Source: Butyrivibrio sp. XPD2002 (GTDB taxonomy: Bacteria > Bacillota > Clostridia > Lachnospirales > Lachnospiraceae). From it: a stretch of 64,000 nt of DNA. The translations under genes and the position numbers were made by a program. Numbering within the stretch: the first letter of the stretch is position 1; each line of letters opens with the position of its first letter. Positions 43,801 through 56,229 of this stretch are shown one piece after another. The notes beneath the pieces are model-generated. The model was not told the DNA's origin and searched no databases. It worked only from the letters and a program-made list of their open reading frames with translations. The DNA is taken from contig NZ_KE384117.1 in the NCBI RefSeq assembly GCF_000423945.1, forward strand, positions 71,932-135,931, in the 5' to 3' direction.

Positions 43801-45249
43801 ATGAAAAGAAAAGCATTATCAATGGTACTTGCATCTGCTATGACACTTTCAATGATCGCAGGCTGCGGCGGAAGCGGAGCAGATACAGCTACTACAACAA
43901 ACGAGACAACAGAAGCTACAGAGACAACAGAGAGCACAGATGCTGCTGAGACAACAGAGAGCACAGATGCTGCTGAGACAACAGAGGAGTCTACAGATGC
44001 AGCTGCTGAGGAGACAGAGGCACCTACAGCTGATGTTTCTTCTGAGGGTGAGCATGAGCTTTCAGTTTATGCTTGGGATAAGAACTTCAACATCCCTGCA
44101 CTTCAGGCTGCTGAGAAGGCTTATCAGACAGTTGATCCTGACTTCAAGCTCAACATCATCGAGCAGTCAGCTTCATCAGACGTTGAGAACGCTGTAACAC
44201 TTGCAGCTAACTCTGGTGATTACTCACAGCTCCCTGACATCGTTCTTTTCCAGGATCACTACATTCAGAACTACGTTACAAACTATCCGGATGCATGGAT
44301 CGATCTTGAGGATGCAGGTATTGACTGGAGCAACCTCGGTGCTGAGAAGATTTCTTACTCAACAATCGATGGCAAGCACTACGGCGCACCTGTAGACAAC
44401 GGCACATCAATCTTCGCATATCGTACAGATATCCTTGAAGAGTGTGGCTACACAATTGACGATGTAACAGGAATCACATGGGACAGATGGCTTGAGATCG
44501 GCCGTGAAGTTAAGGAGAAGACAGGTAAGTATCTTCTTTCCATGGACCACAACGGAGACGATCTTCCTTACATGATGATGCAGGCTGAAGGCCTTTCACA
44601 GTGGAAAGATGGACAGCCTTACTTCGTAGGCAATGAAGACCTTAAGAAGATCCTTCAGGTTATCATCACAGGCGCACAGGACGGCGTTATCTACCTTTGC
44701 AATGACTGGTCAGAGTACACAGATACTTCAATCATTGGCGATCAGGTAGCAGGCGTATTCAACGGTAACTGGATTATTCCTACAATGGAGCAGAACGCTG
44801 AGGCAAGTGGAAAGTGGCAGATCACAACTATTCCTACACTTTCCGGTAAAGAGGGTTACGCAGCAAACGGTGGTTCTTCACTTTACATCACAGCTAACTG
44901 CACAAAGCCTGAGCTTGCTAAGAGCTTCCTCGCTTACACATTCGGCGGTGGAGACGGCGCTATTGCTACATATGATGACGCTCTTCGTAACGGTGGTGTT
45001 ATCGGAACTTGCATCTCAGCTTCTAAGTCTGATGTATATCAGGAAGGCGTAGACTTCTTCAACGGTCAGTCAATCTATGCTGACATCGTTGCAATGGGTG
45101 CTAACGTTCCTGTAGTAGAGCAGAGTGATTATCACTACAACGCTCGTACATACATCCAGGCAGCTATCACAAACGTAATCAACGGATCTGACCTCGACAC
45201 AGAGCTTCAGAACGCTGAGGATCAGGTTAAGTTTGAGATGGGACAGTGA
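43801..45249 (+). CDS. ABC sugar transporter substrate-binding lipoprotein
   Basis: 482 aa. Signal peptide with lipobox MIAGC (Cys22), then a Thr/Glu/Ala-rich spacer containing 9-residue repeats (about 30-75), then an SBP_bac_1 type fold (ELSVYAWDKNFN to the end). Codon use is strongly biased to AAC, ATC, TTC and TAC, unlike the EPS genes, which suggests high expression. It binds an oligosaccharide outside the membrane and feeds the two permeases downstream. No ATPase gene is in the cluster; a shared MsmX-type ATPase elsewhere is likely. Confidence 0.9.
   Translation: MKRKALSMVLASAMTLSMIAGCGGSGADTATTTNETTEATETTESTDAAETTESTDAAETTEESTDAAAEETEAPTADVSSEGEHELSVYAWDKNFNIPALQAAEKAYQTVDPDFKLNIIEQSASSDVENAVTLAANSGDYSQLPDIVLFQDHYIQNYVTNYPDAWIDLEDAGIDWSNLGAEKISYSTIDGKHYGAPVDNGTSIFAYRTDILEECGYTIDDVTGITWDRWLEIGREVKEKTGKYLLSMDHNGDDLPYMMMQAEGLSQWKDGQPYFVGNEDLKKILQVIITGAQDGVIYLCNDWSEYTDTSIIGDQVAGVFNGNWIIPTMEQNAEASGKWQITTIPTLSGKEGYAANGGSSLYITANCTKPELAKSFLAYTFGGGDGAIATYDDALRNGGVIGTCISASKSDVYQEGVDFFNGQSIYADIVAMGANVPVVEQSDYHYNARTYIQAAITNVINGSDLDTELQNAEDQVKFEMGQ
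43921..43989 (+). repeat. 27 bp tandem repeat in lipoprotein spacer
   Basis: The unit beginning GAGACAACAGAGAGCACAGA is present twice exactly (43921-43947, 43948-43974) plus a partial third copy. It encodes ETTESTDAA repeats that space the binding domain from the membrane. Confidence 0.9.
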
Positions 45250-45288
45250 TAACTTGGCGAGGTTCTTTCGAGCCTAGTTAGAATTGTT

Positions 45289-45399
45289 GTTCTGGCGAGC
45301 GATAGCGAGAGCAGAACTACCTTATGATATTGGGATTTTTAAATTAGGGTTATTAGAGAAGGATTTTTATACGGGGAATCGGCTTCCGGTTCCCCGTAT
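45289..45399 (+). promoter_or_regulatory. Two hairpins between binding protein and permease genes
   Basis: A small hairpin (GTTCTG with CAGAAC, 45289-45317) is followed by a strong one at 45369-45399 whose stem of 10 bp (ATACGGGGAA with TTCCCCGTAT) extends inward by about four more pairs to a 3-base loop. There is no T-run. Such elements usually stabilise the 3' end of the binding-protein mRNA so that it exceeds permease mRNA. Confidence 0.7.
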
Positions 45400-45443
45400 T
45401 CTTAAAAATGAAGTAAACGAAAGTTTTTTAGAGGAGAACAAAA

Positions 45444-46343
45444 ATGGAAAAGAAAAAGAAAATGAGCCTCTTAGCTAAACAGAGAGCAGCCGGTTGGCTC
45501 TTCCTTGTTCTTGCATCCGCGATGATCATAGTGATGAGTTTCTACCCTATGGTACAGGCACTTATAACTTCTTTTAAGACAGGAACGGGTAAGAACTTTA
45601 AATGGGCTGATCCATGGAACTACAACTATATAAGAATGTTCCAGGACAAAATGTTCATGAAATCTGTAGGAAACACATTCCTGTATCTGATTATTCAGGT
45701 ACCGATCATGCTTATACTTGCGATCCTTTTAGCACAGCTTCTTAACAATAAGGATCTTAAGTTCCGCGGACTTTTCCGTACATGTGTATTCCTTCCTTGT
45801 GCAGTATCTCTTGTATCATACGCACTTATTTTCAGATCTATATTTGCTACACAGGGTCTTGTAAATATTATTCTTACAAACCTTGGTATCATTCATGAAA
45901 ACATTAACTGGCTGGGCCAGACCAATACGGCGAGATTCGTAATCATCATAGCGCTGATATGGCGCTGGACAGGATACAACATGGTATTCTATCTTGCCGG
46001 ACTACAAAATATCGAATATTCAGTGTATGAGGCAGCAAAGATCGACGGAGCTAATGCATGGAAAACATTCTGGTACATGACAGTTCCGCTTCTTAAGCCG
46101 GTAATCATTATGACATTCATCATGTCAATCAACGGTACATTGCAGCTCTTCGATGAGTCAGTCAACCTCACAAACGGTGGACCTGCAAATACCACAATTA
46201 CAATGTCTCATTACATTTACAATAACTCATTTGGACAGGGTGTTGCTAACTTCGGTTATGCATCCGCAATGTCATTCTTCGTACTTATACTTGTTGCTAT
46301 CTTAGCTGCAATCAATTTGAAAGTAGGTGATACACGTGACTGA
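45444..46343 (+). CDS. ABC sugar permease 1 (MalF/UgpA-like)
   Basis: 299 aa, six membrane segments. The cytoplasmic EAA loop is YEAAKIDGANAWKTFWYMTVP, here cut to its start EAAKIDGANAW, the site that docks on the ATPase. AGAGGAG lies before ATG 45444. It pairs with the permease at 46336, which it overlaps by 8 bp. Confidence 0.92.
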   Translation: MEKKKKMSLLAKQRAAGWLFLVLASAMIIVMSFYPMVQALITSFKTGTGKNFKWADPWNYNYIRMFQDKMFMKSVGNTFLYLIIQVPIMLILAILLAQLLNNKDLKFRGLFRTCVFLPCAVSLVSYALIFRSIFATQGLVNIILTNLGIIHENINWLGQTNTARFVIIIALIWRWTGYNMVFYLAGLQNIEYSVYEAAKIDGANAWKTFWYMTVPLLKPVIIMTFIMSINGTLQLFDESVNLTNGGPANTTITMSHYIYNNSFGQGVANFGYASAMSFFVLILVAILAAINLKVGDTRD

Positions 46344-47166
46344 GAAAAAGAATAGAAGCGCGATTCAGCGAAGACTGATTCCTACATACATATTTTTGAT
46401 AATTGTATCAATCTTTTCCGTGTTCCCTCTGTTTTGGATGGTTACAGCGGCTACAAACCCCAGTGTTGAGGTATCAAGAGGTAAGATATGGTTCGGTAAC
46501 TATATCGCTACTAACTTCAACAACCTGGTGAAGAGTTCAAACCTTTGGGAATCCTTTGGTAACTCAATGCTCTATGCAACAGTACAGACACTTTTATGTA
46601 TTTTTATCTGCTCACTTGCAGGATATGGTTTTGAGCTTTATCATGACAAGGCTAAGGATATTCTCTTTGCAATACTCCTTATGGCTATGATGATCCCCGG
46701 AGTTGCTACAATGATTCCGTTGTTCACCATGATGAGTAAGTTCAAGCTCCTTAATACAGTATGGGGCTTCGCACTTCCGGCAATCTCCACACCGTTTATG
46801 ATCATGATGTTCAGACAGAATTCCAGAAACTTCCCTGTGGATATCATGGAAGCTGCAAGAATTGACGGCCTTTCAGAGTTTGCTATTTTCTTCCGCATGT
46901 ATATGCCGGTTATGAAGTCAACTTATGCAGCAGCAGCTGTTATTACCTTCATGAATTCATGGAATGCATATCTGTGGCCCAGAGTAGTAATGACAGATAA
47001 CAGAGCTCAGACCATGCCTATGCTTATAGCTAACCTTGCAGGAGGTTATACAATTGATTACGGTATGCTTATGATGGGCGTATTGTTCTGTTCACTTCCT
47101 ACAATGATAGTATTCTTTGTTCTGCAGAAGCAATTCACAGAAGGTATTACAGGATCAGTTAAGTAA
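46336..47166 (+). CDS. ABC sugar permease 2 (MalG/UgpE-like)
   Basis: GTG 46336 is preferred because TAGGTG sits about 6 bases upstream; GTG 46327 is in frame and possible. Six membrane segments, EAA loop MEAARIDGLSEFAIFF and the family's PVMKSTYAAAA continuation. About 276 aa. It is the second half of the permease channel and ends in a terminator before the GH2 gene. Confidence 0.9.
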   Translation: MTEKKNRSAIQRRLIPTYIFLIIVSIFSVFPLFWMVTAATNPSVEVSRGKIWFGNYIATNFNNLVKSSNLWESFGNSMLYATVQTLLCIFICSLAGYGFELYHDKAKDILFAILLMAMMIPGVATMIPLFTMMSKFKLLNTVWGFALPAISTPFMIMMFRQNSRNFPVDIMEAARIDGLSEFAIFFRMYMPVMKSTYAAAAVITFMNSWNAYLWPRVVMTDNRAQTMPMLIANLAGGYTIDYGMLMMGVLFCSLPTMIVFFVLQKQFTEGITGSVK

Positions 47167-50304
<3,138 letters not shown>

Positions 50305-50311
50305 TTAGCAG

Positions 50312-50350
50312 ACATAAACCCCTCTTTTTAGAGAGGTTTATGTTTATTAA
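50312..50350 (+). terminator. Terminator after LacZ
   Basis: ACATAAACC pairs with GGTTTATGT around an inner CCTCT/AGAG pairing, followed by a short T-rich stretch. Confidence 0.6.
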
Positions 50351-50388
50351 TTCAGAAAAATATAATAGAAAAGTTTGGAGTATTTTTT

Positions 50389-53262
50389 ATGAGAATGAAC
50401 ATGAAAGACTGGAAAATCGGCGATCCGATGATCAATGAAAATGATTATTGGCAGGATCCGAATTATGTGGCAGAGGATCCCGAAAAAGAAAAGCTGGTAC
50501 TTAAGCTTGCGACGATGATTACAGACAGATACGCAAAGAAGATAAGGAGAAAGATCAATAACAGAGATCCTGAGTACTGGATGCTTGATATGATCCTTAC
50601 AAAGGAGCAGGCAAGATTCCTTACAAAATTCAAAAAGACAAGAGTGCCCTACAGCATCGAAGAGCTTGCTAAGATGAACAACATGAGCGTTGAGGAGGCC
50701 AAAGTAATTGTAGATAAGCTCGTATGGATGGGCGTTCTTGAGATGAACCGCGCAAAGACTCCGGACAGACATAAGCAGTATGAGCTGCCGATTTACGTGC
50801 CCGGTTCTGCTGAGTTTATGATGATGCAGGATAAGCTTACGGATGAGTTTCCGCAGCTTGCAACCTTTTTTAACCTTATGACACAGCTTCCGCTTGGCGG
50901 AATAACTCAGATGGTTCCTCCCGGAGGAGCAGGAGTTGGAATGCATGTCATTCCCGTTGAGAAGGCTATCAGCATTGAAAATCAGTCAGTGCCTGTTGAG
51001 CATCTGTCTCGTTGGATTGATATGTATGACAAATTTGGCGTATCAGAGTGTTCATGCAGAAAGCAGCAGACAATGCGAGGCGAGGGTTCAGGTGAGATCC
51101 GTGGTGAGTACTGCATTGGAATGGGCGATATGGCTGAGTACATGGACAGCCGCGGAATCGGTCATTACATAACAAAAGAGGAAGTGTATGAGATTCTGGA
51201 GAGAGCAGAGCGTCATGGCTATGTTCACCAGATCACCAACATAGACGGCGAGGGTAAAATTGTAGCTATCTGTAACTGCGCTCCCGGTGTATGTAATGCG
51301 CTTCGTACATCACAGCTCTATAACACACCTAACCTTTCAGCTTCAGCCTATAGAGCACATGTAGATAAGAGTAAGTGCGTAGCCTGCGGAAAATGCGTTG
51401 AGGTATGTCCTGCAGGTGCTGCCAAGCTAGGACAGAAGCTTTGCAGGAAGGACGGCAGTGAGGTTCAGTATCCCAAGGTTGAGCTTCCCGATGCAAAGAG
51501 ATGGGGACCTGATAAGTGGAACTACAACTTCCGTGATGATAATAAGATAAACTGCTACGAAACAGGTACTGCACCCTGTAAGACTGCCTGCCCCGTACAC
51601 CTTTCAGTTCAGGGCTATATTAAAATGGCTGCTGAGGGCAGATACGAGGATGCTCTAAAGCTCATAAAGCAGGATAATCCACTTCCCATGATCTGTGGTG
51701 CTGTATGTAACAGACGCTGTGAGGATGCATGTACAAGAGGAACAATTGATGAGCCTCTTGCAATTGACGAGATCAAGAAATTCATTGCATCTCTTGATCT
51801 TAGCAAGGATAAAAGATACGTACCTCTTTGCGAAAAGCATGATGGAGGAATGTGGTCCGATAAGTATAAGGTTGCTATCATAGGTGGTGGTCCTTCAGGA
51901 CTTTCTGCTGCATACTTCCTTAGAAGAGACGGCTATCCTGTAACAATATTTGAGAAGGAAAATCGCCCTGGCGGAATGCTCATGAATGGTATTCCCAGCT
52001 ACAGACTTGAAAAGAATATCATCGAGGCTGAAATCGATGTCATGAAGCAGATGGGCGTTGAGTTTAAGTGCGGTGTTGAAGTAGGAAAAGACGTAACTAT
52101 AGAAGAACTCAGAAAGCAGGGCTACAGAGCATTTTTCCTTGCAATCGGATGTCAGGGCGGACGCTATGCAGGTGTGCCCGGTGAAAATGCTGAAGGAGTC
52201 CAGACAGGTGTGGACTTCCTTAGAAAGGTGAATCTTGACCGCAATGAGAAGGTTAATGGCGATACAGTAGTAGTCGGCGGCGGAAATGTTGCTATCGACG
52301 TTGCAAGAAGTGCTGTAAGAGCCGGCTCCTCCAAGGTTACCATGCTTTGTCTTGAGAGCGAAAAGGAGATGCCTGCTGCGAAGGATGAAGTTGCAGAAGC
52401 AAAGGAAGAAGGCATCGAAGTATTAAACGGATGGGGACCGAAGGAAATCCTCACTGAGAATGGCAGGGTTACTGGAATAGTATTCAAGAAGTGTACCTCA
52501 GTAAAGGATGCCGATGGCAGATTTAATCCCAAGTATGATGAGAAGGATACCATCACTATCAAGTGTGAGAACGTCCTTTTATCAATTGGTCAGTCGATCG
52601 CTTGGGGAGACCTTCTTAAGGGAACAAAGGTTGAGCTTCGTCCTAACGGAGGCGTAATTGCTGATCCTCTTACACTTCAGACTGCAGAGCCCGATATCTT
52701 TGCAGGCGGAGATGTTTTCACAGGTCCCAGATTCGCTATAGATGCGATTGCCGGTGGACGTGAGGCAGCTGTTTCAATAAACAGATATGTTCATCCCGGA
52801 AACAGACTCGATCTTGCAAGAGACAGAAGAGAGTTTATTGAACTGGACAAGGATGATATAAGGATTGAGAGCTTTGACAATGCACCTCGTCAGATTCCTG
52901 GCAAAAAGGCAGGCATAGCAAAGGATACATTTGAGGACTTAAGACTTACACTTACTGAGGAGCAGGTTAAGAAGGAGGCGAACAGATGCCTTGGCTGCGG
53001 TGCAACAACCGTTGATGAGCACAAGTGTATCGGCTGCGGACTTTGCACAACCAAGTGTGAGTTTGACGCCATCCATCTTAGCAGGGATATTCCTGAAGCG
53101 AGTGTCATGGTACGCGCAGAGGACAAGTTTAAGAAGGTAGGTCCTTATGCTGTAAAGCGTGCAGGTAAGATACTGATTAAGAAGGTGTCGGGAAAGAAGT
53201 CATCCGACAAGAAAAAATCCGGTAAAAAGGCATCCGGTAAGAAGACATCCGGAAAGAAGTAA
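50389..53262 (+). CDS. Fe-S/FAD oxidoreductase (GltD-like) with extra N-terminal domain and Lys-rich tail
   Basis: 957 aa. Residues 1-325 are a winged-helix-like and Cys-bearing region (SECSCRKQ, CNCAPGVCNA). A 4Fe-4S motif CVACGKCVEVCP (about 335-350) follows. Then comes a GltD/DPYD-like module: CKTACPVHLSVQGY and CGAVCNRRCEDAC, FAD site AIIGGGPSGLSAA, NADPH site VVVGGGNVAIDVA, and GGDVFTGPRFAIDAIAGGREAA. The C-terminal part has CLGCGATT and CIGCGLCTTKCE. It ends in a Ser/Gly/Lys repeat tail. It should move electrons between NAD(P)H and a ferredoxin-like partner in the cytoplasm. GGAG precedes ATG 50389. The physiological partner is not apparent. Confidence 0.82.
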   Translation: MRMNMKDWKIGDPMINENDYWQDPNYVAEDPEKEKLVLKLATMITDRYAKKIRRKINNRDPEYWMLDMILTKEQARFLTKFKKTRVPYSIEELAKMNNMSVEEAKVIVDKLVWMGVLEMNRAKTPDRHKQYELPIYVPGSAEFMMMQDKLTDEFPQLATFFNLMTQLPLGGITQMVPPGGAGVGMHVIPVEKAISIENQSVPVEHLSRWIDMYDKFGVSECSCRKQQTMRGEGSGEIRGEYCIGMGDMAEYMDSRGIGHYITKEEVYEILERAERHGYVHQITNIDGEGKIVAICNCAPGVCNALRTSQLYNTPNLSASAYRAHVDKSKCVACGKCVEVCPAGAAKLGQKLCRKDGSEVQYPKVELPDAKRWGPDKWNYNFRDDNKINCYETGTAPCKTACPVHLSVQGYIKMAAEGRYEDALKLIKQDNPLPMICGAVCNRRCEDACTRGTIDEPLAIDEIKKFIASLDLSKDKRYVPLCEKHDGGMWSDKYKVAIIGGGPSGLSAAYFLRRDGYPVTIFEKENRPGGMLMNGIPSYRLEKNIIEAEIDVMKQMGVEFKCGVEVGKDVTIEELRKQGYRAFFLAIGCQGGRYAGVPGENAEGVQTGVDFLRKVNLDRNEKVNGDTVVVGGGNVAIDVARSAVRAGSSKVTMLCLESEKEMPAAKDEVAEAKEEGIEVLNGWGPKEILTENGRVTGIVFKKCTSVKDADGRFNPKYDEKDTITIKCENVLLSIGQSIAWGDLLKGTKVELRPNGGVIADPLTLQTAEPDIFAGGDVFTGPRFAIDAIAGGREAAVSINRYVHPGNRLDLARDRREFIELDKDDIRIESFDNAPRQIPGKKAGIAKDTFEDLRLTLTEEQVKKEANRCLGCGATTVDEHKCIGCGLCTTKCEFDAIHLSRDIPEASVMVRAEDKFKKVGPYAVKRAGKILIKKVSGKKSSDKKKSGKKASGKKTSGKK
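53181..53259 (+). repeat. Degenerate repeat encoding a Ser-Gly-Lys-Lys tail
   Basis: Short units around TCCGGTAAGAAG encode repeated SGKK motifs (SGKKSS, SGKKAS, SGKKTS, SGKK) at the C-terminus of the oxidoreductase. Confidence 0.85.
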
Positions 53263-53281
53263 TCTGATTAATTGAATGAAT

Positions 53282-53352
53282 GGGACAAAGTGTGTCAGAA
53301 TCTGGACTGGTGGTTTTATAAACACCGGGCAGAGGACGATATACTTTGTCCC
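53282..53352. other. Long-range inverted repeat between oxidoreductase and PP2C genes
   Basis: GGGACAAAGT (53282-53291) and ACTTTGTCCC (53343-53352) are perfect inverted copies with a smaller GGTG/CACC pairing inside. No T-run follows, so it is not a typical terminator; a structured RNA end or mRNA stability element is possible. Confidence 0.45.
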
Positions 53353-53359
53353 TAAATTA

Positions 53360-53388
53360 TTGTCAAAGCGCCTATTTTGTGGTATATT
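53360..53388 (+). promoter_or_regulatory. Predicted sigma-A promoter for PP2C-kinase-RsgA operon
   Basis: TTGTCA (53360-53365), 17 bp spacer, TATATT (53383-53388), about 80 bp before the phosphatase start. Confidence 0.55.
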
Positions 53389-53467
53389 TTTATATTGGCA
53401 AAGGTTCATTATGAACGATATAATGAGCATCTATAAGCCAAAAATAATTTATTGATCGGAGACATCC

Positions 53468-54211
53468 TTGCTTAAGACATTTTCCATTACTGACGTTGGT
53501 CAGAAAAGAAAACTGAATCAGGATTATGTATTTTCCTCCGAAAGACGAATTGGTAATTTGTCTAACGTATTCATTGTGGCTGACGGAATGGGCGGACACA
53601 ATGCAGGGGATTATGCTTCTAAATTCACCGTTAATACCATGGTGGAGGAAATCGAGAGATCCTTCGAGCAGAATCCGGTGAGAATACTTGAGAATGCAAT
53701 TAAGATTGCGAATCAGAAACTGCGTGCCAAGGCTGCAGAGGATGAACACCTCTACGGTATGGGTACGACTGTTGTTGCTGCAACAGTTATGGGACGCTAC
53801 CTTCAGGTTGCGAATGTTGGAGACAGCAGACTTTATGTCATTGGTGATGACATAAGGCAGATTACTCGTGATCATTCACTTGTTCAGGAGATGGTACGCG
53901 CAGGCGGCCTTGATCCTGAGGAAGCCCGTACGCATAAAGAGAAGAATATCATTACTCGTGCGATCGGCGCTGATGATACTGTTGATGTTGATTTCTTTAA
54001 CGTTGAGCTCGAAAAGGGGGACATCGTGCTCATGTGTTCCGACGGCCTTACCAATATGCTGGAGGATCAGGAAATCCGCATGATTGTCAGTGGACAGAGA
54101 GATATTATAGAGAAGGCACAGAAGTTAGTGGATATGGCAAACCAGCATGGCGGTAAGGACAATATCGCTGTTATCCTGATTGAGCCTTTTGCTGACGGAG
54201 GAGCTGAATGA
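53468..54211 (+). CDS. stp: PP2C-type Ser/Thr protein phosphatase (PrpC/Stp)
   Basis: 247 aa from TTG 53468, with CGGAG upstream. It has the PP2C metal-binding motifs: QDYVF, VADGMGGHNAG, GTTVVAA, NVGDSRLY, CSDGLTNML and KDNIAVIL. It reverses phosphorylation by the PASTA kinase, whose gene overlaps it by 4 bp. The order phosphatase-kinase-RsgA is conserved in Firmicutes. Confidence 0.93.
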   Translation: MLKTFSITDVGQKRKLNQDYVFSSERRIGNLSNVFIVADGMGGHNAGDYASKFTVNTMVEEIERSFEQNPVRILENAIKIANQKLRAKAAEDEHLYGMGTTVVAATVMGRYLQVANVGDSRLYVIGDDIRQITRDHSLVQEMVRAGGLDPEEARTHKEKNIITRAIGADDTVDVDFFNVELEKGDIVLMCSDGLTNMLEDQEIRMIVSGQRDIIEKAQKLVDMANQHGGKDNIAVILIEPFADGGAE

Positions 54212-56214
54212 TTAAGATAGGAATGATGATCGGAGACCGATACGAGATCCTTGAAAAAATAGGAACCGGCGGTATGTCTGATGTTTACAGGGCAAAAGAT
54301 CATAAGTTAAATAGACCCGTTGCTGTAAAAGTCCTAAAACAGGAATTTTCAGAGAATGATAACTTTGTCTCTAAATTCCGTGTCGAGGCCCAGGCTGCCG
54401 CAGGACTTATGCATCCCAATATCGTCAATGTTTATGACGTTGGTGATGAGAACGGTATTCATTACATTGTAATGGAGCTTGTGGACGGTATTACCCTTAA
54501 GAGATATATAGAAAAGAAATCAAGGCTTTCGGTGAAGGAGGCAGTAAGTATTGCAATCCAGGTTGCAATGGGACTTGAAGCTGCTCACAATAACCACATT
54601 ATTCACCGAGACATAAAGCCTCAAAATATAATTATTTCCAAGGAAGGTAAGGTAAAGGTTACAGACTTCGGTATTGCCAAGGCTGCCACCAGTAATACCA
54701 TCACCTCCAATGTTATGGGATCTGTTCATTACACATCCCCTGAGCAGGCAAGAGGCGGCTATTCAGACGCCAAGAGTGATGTATATTCACTTGGTATCAC
54801 TCTGTTTGAGATGCTCACAGGAAGACTTCCCTTTAACGGAGATACTACAGTCGCAATAGCTATTAAGCATATACAGGAGGATTTACCTTCTCCTGCAGAG
54901 TTTAGCGATGAGATTCCGATAAGTGTTGAGAAGATAGTAATGAAGTGCTGTCAGAAGAGTCCTGACAGAAGATATCAGAGCGCAGCTGAGCTCATAACAG
55001 ACCTTAAGAGATCACTCATAACACCTGATGAGGATTTTGTTAATCTCGTTGATCCTGATGAAGAGGGTGCTACCAGAGTTGCGACCGAAGAGGAAGCAAA
55101 GAGCATCGGCGGCATGAGCGAAACAGAGCGGATGAGACTTAATGAAGAGAGCATCCGTGAGTACGAGAATCAGAAGAGACGTGAGAAGGAATATATCAGA
55201 CGCCATGATGATAACTACGAGGATGATGAGGATGATTATGCTCCCCATTCATTCGGAGACAGTAACCGTATTGAGAGACTGACTGTTGCTCTTGCTATTA
55301 TAGGTGCGGTTCTTGTCGGAATCATAGTTATTATCCTTGTGGGGAGATCCCTTGGAATCCTTGGCGGTTCTACAGAGGAGGAGATTTTCTCTGAGGCTTC
55401 AGGAGATGTTTCTTCTTTTGAAAATGGAATACAGATTCCAAATGTTACAGGTCTCTCATATGTTGAAGCTGTAACAGCACTTAAGGATAAGAACTTTAAA
55501 TTTGAAAAGATAGAAGATGATGAGAGCACTCTTGCCAAGAATACAGTAGTTTCACAGACTCCTGAGGCTAATACCTACGCAGAGAGCGGATCAACAGTTA
55601 CGATTGTTGTAAGTACAGGTAAGGGAGCTGAAGCACAGGCTCAGACATCTGCCGAGGCTTCTACAGAGGCCAGCAGCGCAGAAGCTTCTACTGCAGAGGC
55701 TGATAATAAGGTTGCAGTACCTAATCTTGTAGGTATTTCTATCGAAGAGGCTATAGCAGCACTTTCAGAGGCAGGCCTCGTTCAGGGACAGGTCGTTGAT
55801 GTTAATAGTGACACCTATGGTGTAGATGTTGTAACAGCTCAGAGCCAGCCTGTTGGAACAATGGTTGAGCCCGGAACTGCCATCAATCTTGAAAAGTCTA
55901 TAGGACCTGCAAGTATAACCTACAGCTTTTCAGGAGACATAGCTGCTCCCACAGAGGGACAGAACTATACAGACGGAGTATCCGTTCACGTTTCATTTGT
56001 TACCGCTGATGGCACATCACTTCTTGATACCACAACAGCTTCTTTCCCGATTACAGGAGTTGTTCGTACCGGACTTACATCAGCAACAGGAGTAATAACA
56101 TTTACTTATACAGCTACAAGCCCTGCAACTACTGATGAGTATGGTAACATTATCGGAGGTACTTCCGAGGAATATACAGTTACAAGAGCTGTTACTTTTA
56201 ATCAGGGAAATTAG
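54208..56214 (+). CDS. prkC: PASTA-domain Ser/Thr kinase (PrkC/PknB family)
   Basis: 668 aa. Kinase domain 1-270 with IGTGGMSDVY, ATP lysine Lys41, HRDIKPQN (Asp135) and DFGIAKA. A charged linker follows, then a membrane segment at about 354-374. Two outer PASTA domains follow (about 408-475 and 505-565: VPNLVGISIEEAIAALSE is partly diagnostic), separated by an Ala/Ser/Glu-rich spacer, then a further beta-rich domain of about 95 residues. The number of PASTA repeats is low for the family. It senses cell wall fragments and regulates growth or dormancy. ATGA overlap with the phosphatase. Confidence 0.93.
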   Translation: MIKIGMMIGDRYEILEKIGTGGMSDVYRAKDHKLNRPVAVKVLKQEFSENDNFVSKFRVEAQAAAGLMHPNIVNVYDVGDENGIHYIVMELVDGITLKRYIEKKSRLSVKEAVSIAIQVAMGLEAAHNNHIIHRDIKPQNIIISKEGKVKVTDFGIAKAATSNTITSNVMGSVHYTSPEQARGGYSDAKSDVYSLGITLFEMLTGRLPFNGDTTVAIAIKHIQEDLPSPAEFSDEIPISVEKIVMKCCQKSPDRRYQSAAELITDLKRSLITPDEDFVNLVDPDEEGATRVATEEEAKSIGGMSETERMRLNEESIREYENQKRREKEYIRRHDDNYEDDEDDYAPHSFGDSNRIERLTVALAIIGAVLVGIIVIILVGRSLGILGGSTEEEIFSEASGDVSSFENGIQIPNVTGLSYVEAVTALKDKNFKFEKIEDDESTLAKNTVVSQTPEANTYAESGSTVTIVVSTGKGAEAQAQTSAEASTEASSAEASTAEADNKVAVPNLVGISIEEAIAALSEAGLVQGQVVDVNSDTYGVDVVTAQSQPVGTMVEPGTAINLEKSIGPASITYSFSGDIAAPTEGQNYTDGVSVHVSFVTADGTSLLDTTTASFPITGVVRTGLTSATGVITFTYTATSPATTDEYGNIIGGTSEEYTVTRAVTFNQGN

Positions 56215-56229
56215 TTTTTTGGAGTGTCT

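Noticed and set aside
43921-43989. CRISPR-like repeats
   Set aside because: Tandem units have no spacers and encode a protein spacer region.
45284-45478. Small gene between lipoprotein and permease
   Set aside because: It covers two hairpins and overlaps the permease start; no ribosome site or family.
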